Positions 14,511 through 20,998 of a stretch of 21,514 nucleotides of DNA are shown one piece after another. The stretch spans positions 1-21,514 of the forward strand of contig CAKRCL010000026.1 in the NCBI GenBank assembly GCA_934307335.1, given 5' to 3'. Made by a program: the position numbers and the translations under genes. Position 1 is the first letter of the stretch; each line of letters begins with the position of its first letter. The stretch is from an uncultured Dorea sp. (GTDB taxonomy: Bacteria > Bacillota > Clostridia > Lachnospirales > Lachnospiraceae). The notes below the pieces were generated by a model. It did not search any database, was not told where the DNA came from, and worked only from the letters and a program-made list of their open reading frames with translations.

Positions 14511-15242
14511 ATGGGAAAAGAAATCATTCAGATTGAACATGCATACAAACAATATGGAGAAAAGAAGGTGCTGGACGATTTTTCACTGAATATCGAAAAG
14601 GGCGAGACAATTGCCCTGATCGGTTCCAGTGGAACTGGAAAAACAACCTTATTTAACGTGATTACCGGAACAGTTTCTTTGGATACGGGGACGGTGCTGA
14701 TTGATGGAAAAGAGGAAAGTACTTATAATCGGAAGACTATGGCGAAAAAACTTGGTATGATGACTCAAAAATTTGATTTGGTCAATGAACTGAGTGTCAT
14801 CAACAATGTGCTGGCTGGACGGCTGGCTGACTGGGGATTTTTGAAAAGCCTGATCTCCTTAGTACACCCGCTTGAAAAAGTACTTGCAACGGAAGTTCTG
14901 GAACAAGTGAATCTAGTGGATAAAATGTATGAAAAGACAGCGAATCTCTCTGGCGGAGAACAGCAGAGGGTTGCACTTGCCAGAGTTCTTGTGCAGAACC
15001 CGGAAATCCTGCTGGCTGATGAGCCGATTGCCTCTTTAGATCCGGCACTTTCGGAAACAGTACTTCAGATGTTGACAGGGCTTACAAAAGAGCATGGAAT
15101 TACATTGCTATGTAGCCTCCACTCTGTAGAATATGCAGTGCGTTATTTTGACCGTGTTGTTGGATTGAAAGATGGAAAGCTGTTCTTAAATTGTAAAACA
15201 GAAGAAATATCAAAAGAACAACTGGAAGAACTGTACAGATAG
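14511..15242 (+). CDS. PhnC-type ABC transporter ATPase
   Basis: This 243-aa ATP-binding subunit would drive the oxyanion importer. Walker A is GSSGTGKTT (about 38-46), the ABC signature is LSGGEQQR, Walker B is ILLADEP, and the H-loop histidine is in SLHSVEYA. Length and motifs fit PhnC-type importer ATPases. The start is 18 bases after the binding-protein gene; the nearest AAGGAG is about 14 bases before the ATG, a little far. It is in the same direction as, and close to, the two permease genes. Confidence 0.93.
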   Translation: MGKEIIQIEHAYKQYGEKKVLDDFSLNIEKGETIALIGSSGTGKTTLFNVITGTVSLDTGTVLIDGKEESTYNRKTMAKKLGMMTQKFDLVNELSVINNVLAGRLADWGFLKSLISLVHPLEKVLATEVLEQVNLVDKMYEKTANLSGGEQQRVALARVLVQNPEILLADEPIASLDPALSETVLQMLTGLTKEHGITLLCSLHSVEYAVRYFDRVVGLKDGKLFLNCKTEEISKEQLEELYR

Positions 15243-15257
15243 TGGGGGATATAGTTC

Positions 15258-16052
15258 ATGAGTGATTATAAGAAAAGAAAGGGCCAGCACATTTTGCTGG
15301 CCGTTGTTTTAATCGGCTCATTCATATGGAGCCTGAGTATTCTTCCGCCGCATGATGAACTGATACATTCCGGTGGACTGATACTGATAAAAAAATTATT
15401 ATTGTCCGTCTTTGAGATTGAGATTACAAAAGAATCTTTAAGTACATGTCTGGAAGCATTGATTCAGACGTTTGTTTATGCATCGGCATCTATGGGGCTT
15501 TCGATTATCATTGGACTTATATTTGGACTGTTGTCTTCGAAAATTTTATTTTCAGGAAGAATCGGTAATGTTGTGAGGATTATTTTTCGTGTGCTGATTG
15601 GACTGTTAAGAGGCGTTCATGAACTGATCTGGGCATGGGTATTTGTAGCAGCGATTGGATTGACACCGCTTGCCGGAGTATTTGCACTTGCTATCCCATA
15701 TGGAGGACTTTTGGCAATTAATTATTGCAATAACTTTAATAGTACACCGAAGGAGCCGTTGGAGGCACTTAGAAGAAGTGGAGCAAATCGGACACAAACT
15801 ATTTTATATGGAGTTCTTCCACAGGCGTTTCCGGAAATGGTCAGTTTTACAATGACGAACTACGAGTGCTGTCTGAGATCCTCCACGATTATGAGCTTTG
15901 TCGGACTTGGCGGAATTGGATATCAGATTCAGATTGCACTGAAGGATATGAAATTTAATCTTGTGTGGCTTAATGTCATTGCTTTGATTCTACTGGTAAT
16001 TGTAATCGATGTATGGGGAATTGCACTTAGAAAGAGGATTGTAACACGATGA
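15258..16052 (+). CDS. PhnE-type ABC transporter permease 1
   Basis: This 264-aa membrane protein has about six hydrophobic segments, from LLAVVLIGSFIWSLSILPP to ALILLVIVIDVWGIAL. The cytoplasmic ATPase-coupling loop EALRRSGANRTQTILYGVLP is the classical EAA motif of binding-protein-dependent permeases. It is translated from a GGGGGAT site 8 bases upstream. The 3' end overlaps permease 2 by four bases (ATGA), so the two are coupled and probably form a heterodimeric channel. Confidence 0.92.
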   Translation: MSDYKKRKGQHILLAVVLIGSFIWSLSILPPHDELIHSGGLILIKKLLLSVFEIEITKESLSTCLEALIQTFVYASASMGLSIIIGLIFGLLSSKILFSGRIGNVVRIIFRVLIGLLRGVHELIWAWVFVAAIGLTPLAGVFALAIPYGGLLAINYCNNFNSTPKEPLEALRRSGANRTQTILYGVLPQAFPEMVSFTMTNYECCLRSSTIMSFVGLGGIGYQIQIALKDMKFNLVWLNVIALILLVIVIDVWGIALRKRIVTR

Positions 16053-16885
16053 AAAGAAAAAGGATAGGATTTGTACAGATGTCGATGATTCTGTTTGTTG
16101 TGATCGTGTTGGGATCATGGGCGTATCTGATTATAAAGAATGAAGATTTGTTTAAAGTATTTAATGAAAGAAATCTTGGATTTCTAGACAATTTTATACA
16201 GAAAATGTTTGGAAAAGGGGCAAAGCAGATTGCTTATAAGGATAAAAGCCGCTGGATAGAAGTGCTGAAGCTGACTGTAGATACCATTGCAATGAGTTTT
16301 CTTGCAAATGGACTTGCTATGATAGGTACGCTGATCACAGTCGTTCCGGCAGCAGCTAACTATGCAGATGGAAGATTGACTGGAAGAAAGAATTGGTATG
16401 GGAAAATTATATTTGTAATCATTCGTTTCATGTATATTATTACACGATCTGTGCCGGAATTAGTTTGGGGAATGTTATTCATTTTCTTTATCCAGGCAGG
16501 AGTGCTTCCAGGGGCACTGGCATTGGCAGTCCATAATTTTGGAGTGCTTGGCAGACTCTGTGCAGAAGTCGTGGAAGATGTGAATGTAAAACCATTACAG
16601 AGCCTGGCAAGATGTGGTGCCAGCAACAGCCAGATATTAATGTACGGAGTATTTCCAATGTGCTTTAAAAAGTTTCTGTATTATATGATGTTCCGGTTCG
16701 AAGTAATCGTGCGATCGACTATTGTAGTAGGTGCGGTCGGAGCCGGAGGTCTGGGACTTTACTTTAAATTGCGTATGTCAGCTATGGATTACACAGGGGT
16801 TACCCTTGTGATTATGTGTTATTTGATTGTGGTGTACTTAACGGATATTGTTTCGAGCAAGCTACAGAAGATGTGGAATTGTTAA
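16049..16885 (+). CDS. PhnE-type ABC transporter permease 2
   Basis: This 278-aa permease is homologous in layout to the preceding one. It has an N-terminal hydrophobic anchor, about 50 polar extracellular residues, four or five further helices and the coupling loop QSLARCGASNSQILMYGVFP. Two different PhnE-like subunits in tandem are common in this transporter class. It is the last gene of the importer operon. I see no clear terminator in 16886-16950, so some read-through into the transglutaminase gene is possible. Confidence 0.92.
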   Translation: MKRKRIGFVQMSMILFVVIVLGSWAYLIIKNEDLFKVFNERNLGFLDNFIQKMFGKGAKQIAYKDKSRWIEVLKLTVDTIAMSFLANGLAMIGTLITVVPAAANYADGRLTGRKNWYGKIIFVIIRFMYIITRSVPELVWGMLFIFFIQAGVLPGALALAVHNFGVLGRLCAEVVEDVNVKPLQSLARCGASNSQILMYGVFPMCFKKFLYYMMFRFEVIVRSTIVVGAVGAGGLGLYFKLRMSAMDYTGVTLVIMCYLIVVYLTDIVSSKLQKMWNC

Positions 16886-16956
16886 AATGACTGGGAAATA
16901 CTCTAGATTATTTTTATTTTATTGAGACAGTATACGTGTAAACAAAAATATAAGAA

Positions 16957-16999
16957 ATGTGACATTATCACTTTTTTTTATTCAAGATATTGATAATAT
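16957..16999 (+). promoter_or_regulatory. Crp-type box 3 and -10 element of the transglutaminase gene
   Basis: ATGTGACATTATCACTT contains GTGACATTATCAC (16959-16971, centre 16965). A TAATAT -10 starts at 16994, 29 bases from the centre; an overlapping GATAAT starts at 16992. The flanking T-run and ATTCAA match box 2. No proper -35 is present. Confidence 0.78.
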
Positions 17000-17055
17000 G
17001 GATTTACACAAAATGTGTAAGAAAAATATCATATTATTACAGGGGGTAAAACCGC

Positions 17056-18162
17056 ATGAAAAAGAAAATACTTTCTATGCTGCTTGCTCTGACTATGACT
17101 GTTTCTATGGCAGTTGGTTGTAGCAGTAATTCAGGCAGTGACAAGTCTTCAACAGATGATAAGAAGACAGAGGCAACAAAGGAGGAGACAAAATCCGTAT
17201 TTACAAAGTCTCCTACAGGAAAGACAAACAGTGGTGTCGTAACATATAACGTTGACATGACACAGTATGAGGATGGAAAGAAAGTACGTGTCTGGCTTCC
17301 GGTTGCTCAGGACACAGACTATCAGACAATCAAAGATGTAACTTACGATGTAAACGGTGCTGAAGGAAAAATTACAGAAGATGCACTTGGAAACAAAATG
17401 CTTTACATTGAGTGGGATAAAGACACAGCAGCCGCTGACCGTACAGCTACATGTTCTTTCCACGTAGACAGAGAAGAAATCTTACGTCCAGAGCTCAAAG
17501 AAGAGGGTGAGCCAGGATCTGACTTAGACGAGTATCTTGAGGCTTCAAGCACAATTCCGGTAGACGGAGTTGTAAAAGAGACAGCTGACGAAATTACAAA
17601 AGGAAAAGATACATATCTTGACAAAGCAAGAGCAATTTATGATTGGATCATTGCTAACATGAACCGTGATGAGAGTGTAAAAGGTTGTGGACAGGGAGAT
17701 GTATGTGCACTTCTTGATATAAAGGGAGGAAAATGTACAGACATTAACTCCGTATTTGTTGGTCTTTGCCGTGCTTCAGGAATTCCTGCAAGAGAAATGT
17801 TCGGTGTTCGTATCAATGATACAGATATCACAAAGAATCAGCACTGCTGGGCAGAGTTCTATCTTCCAGGATTTGGCTGGGTAGCAGCAGATCCGGCAGA
17901 TGTACTGAAAGCAGTTCTGAAGAACAGCTGGGACAAAGAATCTGCAGAAGCTAAAGAGATTCAGGAATATTACTGGGGAAGCAACGATGAAAAACGTGTT
18001 GAACTTTCTGAGGGACGTGACGTTACATTAGAGCCTGCACAGGATGGAGATAAACTGAATAACTTCGGTTATCCATATGCAGAAGTAGATGGAACAGCAG
18101 TAGATTTCTATACACCAGATACATTTGTATATACAATCTCATTTGCACAGGACGCTCAGTAA
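17056..18162 (+). CDS. Transglutaminase-like lipoprotein
   Basis: This 368-aa exported lipoprotein (lipobox VGC, Cys22) has a serine/lysine/glutamate-rich linker to about residue 55, a beta-rich region, and a transglutaminase-like domain at about 180-300. The catalytic triad can be read as C227 in GGKCTD, H263 in QHCWAEFY and D279 in AADPAD. This is the papain-like fold of bacterial transglutaminase-like proteins, many of which are peptidases or amidases. Its substrate is unknown. Expression is probably under box 3 and thus co-regulated with the molybdoenzyme and importer. The start follows an AGGGGG site. A terminator follows at 18267-18305. Confidence 0.87.
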   Translation: MKKKILSMLLALTMTVSMAVGCSSNSGSDKSSTDDKKTEATKEETKSVFTKSPTGKTNSGVVTYNVDMTQYEDGKKVRVWLPVAQDTDYQTIKDVTYDVNGAEGKITEDALGNKMLYIEWDKDTAAADRTATCSFHVDREEILRPELKEEGEPGSDLDEYLEASSTIPVDGVVKETADEITKGKDTYLDKARAIYDWIIANMNRDESVKGCGQGDVCALLDIKGGKCTDINSVFVGLCRASGIPAREMFGVRINDTDITKNQHCWAEFYLPGFGWVAADPADVLKAVLKNSWDKESAEAKEIQEYYWGSNDEKRVELSEGRDVTLEPAQDGDKLNNFGYPYAEVDGTAVDFYTPDTFVYTISFAQDAQ

Positions 18163-18266
18163 GATAGAGGACGGTTTGATGAGATATTCTTGGATAGTTT
18201 AAGGAAAGACTTCTGGGATAAACAAAATAAAAAGATTCATATGACATATATTTTATGATATGATAC

Positions 18267-18305
18267 AAGAGGTTGTTGCGGGAGTTGGTGTAACAACCTC
18301 TTTTC
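18267..18305 (+). terminator. Intrinsic terminator after the transglutaminase gene
   Basis: AAGAGGTTGTT (18267-18277) and AACAACCTCTT (18292-18302) form a perfect 11-bp stem around a G-rich loop, followed by a short T-run. Confidence 0.75.
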
Positions 18306-18384
18306 AATAAAAATGAATTTGGGAAAAGAACTGTAAGTAACAGATATTTTTATAGAATATTGATTAAAGAAGGGAATTTGTAAA

Positions 18385-18951
18385 ATGAAAAAATTATGTT
18401 CCATACTGCTGATCACTGCGCTCTGTGTTAGTCTGGTCGCATGTGGTTCCAAGAATAAGGAGAAGAGACAAGTGAATTCGATTGTTACAACTATGGGAAA
18501 CAATGCTTCATTTCCGTCTGCTGTAAATGTATTTTCTACGACAGATCTGGAAGGCAATACAGTCACCAATGATATCTTTTCACAGGCAGATTTAACAGTC
18601 GTGAATTTCTGGGGAACATTCTGCAATCCTTGTATCGATGAGATGCCGGAACTTGCAAAGTGGAATGAGGAAATGCCTGACAACGTACAGATGCTTGGAG
18701 CAATCGTAGATGTAGAAGCTGTAGATTCTGACGAATATACACTGGCACAGCAGATTGTGGAAAAAACGGGTGTAACTTATGAAAATGTTATTGCACCGGG
18801 AGCATTTGACCAGTTCATTAATAAATTGGCAGGCGTTCCGACAACAGTATTTATTGATAAAAACGGAAAAGTTGTAGGAGAAGCTGTTGTTGGTGCGAAG
18901 GTAGAAGAATACAAACAGCATGTAGAGGATTATTTGAATGAGCAGAAATAA
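18385..18951 (+). CDS. TlpA/ResA-like thioredoxin lipoprotein
   Basis: This 188-aa surface lipoprotein (lipobox LVAC, Cys20) has a thioredoxin fold. The redox motif is C80-N-P-C83 within VVNFWGTFCNPCIDEMP, and the cis-proline loop is AGVPTTVFID. In the TlpA/ResA family such proteins reduce or exchange disulfides outside the membrane. A CcdA-type reductant is not encoded here; the downstream membrane polyferredoxin is a candidate source of electrons (inference). It starts after an AAGGGAA site. The stop overlaps the next small gene in another frame by 14 bases. It has its own, weak-looking promoter region (TAGAAT near 18353). Confidence 0.9.
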   Translation: MKKLCSILLITALCVSLVACGSKNKEKRQVNSIVTTMGNNASFPSAVNVFSTTDLEGNTVTNDIFSQADLTVVNFWGTFCNPCIDEMPELAKWNEEMPDNVQMLGAIVDVEAVDSDEYTLAQQIVEKTGVTYENVIAPGAFDQFINKLAGVPTTVFIDKNGKVVGEAVVGAKVEEYKQHVEDYLNEQK

Positions 18952-19084
18952 CAAGATTGCAGTGCAGGTATTAGGTCTCTGTGTGGCGGCAGTTATGATT
19001 ATATATGGTGTTAGCCGGGGAGAAACAGCTATCATACTTAACAAGGCAGTGAATATCTGCCTGGAATGTATTGGGTTAGGATAA
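18938..19084 (+). CDS. Small CXXC-motif membrane protein (CD1871A-like)
   Basis: This 48-aa protein overlaps the end of the TlpA-like gene and ends 5 bases before the next start. It has one hydrophobic segment (VLGLCVAAVMIIYGV, about 11-25) and a C-terminal CLEC (Cys41, Cys44) followed by IGLG. From memory this is the CD1871A family of CXXC-motif proteins, found in Clostridia next to TlpA-like and 4Fe-4S proteins. The paired cysteines at the membrane surface could relay electrons or disulfides between its neighbours, which is inference. The coupling by overlap on one side and close spacing on the other supports it as a real gene despite its size. Confidence 0.82.
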   Translation: MSRNNKIAVQVLGLCVAAVMIIYGVSRGETAIILNKAVNICLECIGLG

Positions 19085-19089
19085 GTGAT

Positions 19090-19935
19090 ATGAAGATTAA
19101 TCAGGAAATGAAACGAAAAATTATTCAGGTAGCAGCATTTGGCTACTCGAATACATATATTGGTAACTTTGTATCAGGTCAGATTTACAAAGGAAGCTGG
19201 AAACAGTTCTGTAATCCCGGAATGAATTGTTATTCCTGCCCGGCTGCAAGACTTGCCTGTCCGATCGGAGCTATGCAGGCAGTCAGTGGTTCTATGAATT
19301 TCAAGCTTAGTTTTTATGTGATAGGTTTTGTATTGGCACTTGGAGTAGTGTTTGGAAGAGCAATTTGTGGGTTTTTCTGTCCGTTTGGTCTGATTCAGGA
19401 ACTGATTTACAAGATTCCATTTCCAAAGAAAAAATTGTGGAAATGGCTTACTTATGTAAAATATGTGCTGCTGGCAGTGTTTGTCATTATTATGCCGGTT
19501 ACAATGGTCAATGAGCTGGGAATGAGCAGCCCGGCGTTTTGCGAATACATTTGCCCGGCAGGAACGCTGGAAGGTGGAATTCCACTTTTAAGTACGCACC
19601 CGGAGTTACGCGCAACACTGGGAGCGCTGTTTTCTGTGAAAGCATGTATTTTGATCATAACTTTAATCGGCTGCCTGTCTGTCTGCCGATTCTTCTGCAA
19701 AGTGATGTGTCCACTTGGAGCAATCTACGGACTACTGAACAAAGTTAGCATTTACCATATGGAATGCAACAAAAAAACTTGCGTCTCCTGTGGAAAATGT
19801 CATAACATATGTCCGATGGATGTAGATCCAGTGAAAAATCCTAATTCTGCAGAGTGCATCCGATGTGGAAAATGCGTGGCATCATGCCCGAAAGAATCAC
19901 TGGCTTTGAAGTTCGTATATGGAAAAAAAGGATAG
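19090..19935 (+). CDS. NapH/CcoG-like membrane polyferredoxin
   Basis: This 281-aa integral membrane iron-sulfur protein has an N-terminal Cys cluster (CNPGMNCYSCPAARLACP). It then has about four hydrophobic segments interleaved with CGFFCPFG, CEYICPAG and CRFFCKVMCPLG, motifs typical of NapH/NosR/YccM proteins. The C-terminus has two ferredoxin motifs (CVSCGKCHNICPMD and CIRCGKCVASCPKE) that should bind two [4Fe-4S] clusters in the cytoplasm. Such proteins move electrons across or along the membrane. The start at 19090 is preferred to 19066, because AGGA lies 8 bases upstream and the earlier ATG lies within the CXXC gene. It forms a unit with the two preceding genes and is a candidate electron input for an external thiol or molybdoenzyme system. 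Confidence 0.88.
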   Translation: MKINQEMKRKIIQVAAFGYSNTYIGNFVSGQIYKGSWKQFCNPGMNCYSCPAARLACPIGAMQAVSGSMNFKLSFYVIGFVLALGVVFGRAICGFFCPFGLIQELIYKIPFPKKKLWKWLTYVKYVLLAVFVIIMPVTMVNELGMSSPAFCEYICPAGTLEGGIPLLSTHPELRATLGALFSVKACILIITLIGCLSVCRFFCKVMCPLGAIYGLLNKVSIYHMECNKKTCVSCGKCHNICPMDVDPVKNPNSAECIRCGKCVASCPKESLALKFVYGKKG

Positions 19936-19977
19936 ATTCATAAATGTATTCAGAAAATAAGTTCAGAAAATAAATCC

Positions 19978-20027
19978 TGTCAATAAACGATACGCTTATT
20001 GACAAAATTTATCAATTATGTTATCGT
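19978..20027 (+). promoter_or_regulatory. Riboswitch-mntP promoter with overlapping inverted repeat
   Basis: TTGACA (19999-20004) and TATCGT (20022-20027) are 17 bp apart. The right arm of a perfect inverted repeat, TGTCAATAA-N9-TTATTGACA (19978-20004), contains the whole -35. It could be an operator, or a weak terminator of the upstream operon, although no T-run follows it. Confidence 0.55.
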
Positions 20028-20033
20028 ATCTCC

Positions 20034-20238
20034 TTGTAAAAGATTATGATTTGTGAGGGAGTAGCAGGCGTATATCAGATGAAAACAGATTCTGAACGCA
20101 ACAAGTCAACATACTGATCTTTTAGATCTGGCTTGTTTTAATTTGTGAGACTCACGTATGGCTGTAAAGCGTATGCGTGGACTCTCTTTATATGGAAGTA
20201 TTGACCAGGTATGGCAGACAGCTGTACCTGGTTTTTTT
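20034..20238 (+). ncRNA. yybP-ykoY manganese riboswitch
   Basis: The leader of the MntP gene carries the recognisable GAGGGAGTAGC element (20055-20065). P1 can form between AGGGAGT and ACTCTCT (20181-20187). Between them are a hairpin of AACAAG/CTTGTT with GATCT/AGATC and a TATGGCTGTAAAGCGTATGCG segment like the conserved internal loop. It ends in a terminator (20204-20238). In this class Mn2+ binding generally turns on export genes. The gene directly downstream is an MntP-type exporter, which supports the call strongly. No model search was possible, so exact ends are approximate. Confidence 0.85.
20204..20238 (+). terminator. Expression-platform terminator of the manganese riboswitch
   Basis: ACCAGGTA (20204-20211) and TACCTGGT (20225-20232) form a perfect 8-bp stem followed by seven T. 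It lies just before the mntP ribosome binding site, so the decision is probably transcriptional. Confidence 0.8.
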
Positions 20239-20253
20239 AGGAGGAAATGAACG

Positions 20254-20841
20254 ATGGACTGGAATTTTTTGTTTTTTATGAACAGCGCTCTTTTGGGAGT
20301 GGGGCTGGCAATGGATGCATTTTCTGTGTCACTGGCAAACGGGATGAACGAGAAAAGGATGAGAAAATCACGAATGTGTTATATTGCGGGAGTATATGCA
20401 TTTTTTCAGTTTCTGATGCCTATGGTGGGTTGGATTTGCGTACATACAATTGTGCAACTGTTTGGTCAGTTTCAGAAATGTATCCCTTGGATCGCATTAA
20501 TACTATTGCTTTATATTGGTGGAAGCATGATATGGGAATCAGTAAAAGGTGAAGAAGAAATTGAAGAAGTAAAAAAATTAAGTTTCGCAGTATTGATGAT
20601 GCAGGGAATCGCAACATCCATTGATGCATTATCTGTAGGATTTACTATTGCAGATTATGGATTTGTTATGGCGCTAGTCTGTTCTATTATTATTGCAGTT
20701 GTGACATTTGCGATATGTGAGACAGGCTTATATCTTGGAAAGACATTAGGAACGAAGCTGACCGGAAAAGCAGATGTCTTAGGTGGAGTGATTCTGATTG
20801 GCATCGGAATCGAGATATTCGTGAAAGGTGTATTTTTCTAG
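20254..20841 (+). CDS. mntP: MntP/YebN-family manganese exporter
   Basis: This 195-aa protein has six hydrophobic segments and the two repeated acidic motifs of the MntP family: GLAMDAFSVSL (Asp21) and TSIDALSVGF (Asp124). The halves look like an internal duplication. MntP exports Mn2+ from the cytosol and prevents manganese toxicity. The AGGAGG site is 9 bases before the ATG. Control by the upstream yybP-ykoY riboswitch and terminator matches the known arrangement in other bacteria. The gene is monocistronic. Confidence 0.92.
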   Translation: MDWNFLFFMNSALLGVGLAMDAFSVSLANGMNEKRMRKSRMCYIAGVYAFFQFLMPMVGWICVHTIVQLFGQFQKCIPWIALILLLYIGGSMIWESVKGEEEIEEVKKLSFAVLMMQGIATSIDALSVGFTIADYGFVMALVCSIIIAVVTFAICETGLYLGKTLGTKLTGKADVLGGVILIGIGIEIFVKGVFF

Positions 20842-20875
20842 GAAAAGTAAAATTATGCCGGACACTTTCCATTAC

Positions 20876-20904
20876 TTGCGCCCTTTCTTTCATTGTGCTA
20901 TACT
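20876..20904 (+). promoter_or_regulatory. glmS promoter
   Basis: TTGCGC (20876-20881) and TATACT (20899-20904) are separated by 17 bp, so the transcript would start near 20911 with a leader of about 88 bases. Confidence 0.55.
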
Positions 20905-20998
20905 TGTACCGATTATTTGTTTGGGTTAATAGGACAATTAAGAAGAAGTATATAAAACTAGAGACATTTACAAGAGGCACAGTGAAAGGGGTTTTAAT

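Noticed and set aside
18331..18343. CTGTA-AGT-AACAG, a fourth 13-base palindrome before the TlpA-like gene
   Set aside because: It has the same arm length as the three boxes but a different half-site, and its centre is only 16 bases from the likely -10, so it does not fit the class II pattern.
20911..20998. glmS ribozyme upstream of glmS
   Set aside because: The predicted leader is only about 88 bases and shows none of the conserved ribozyme core that I would expect close to its 5' end. It is too short for the full ribozyme.
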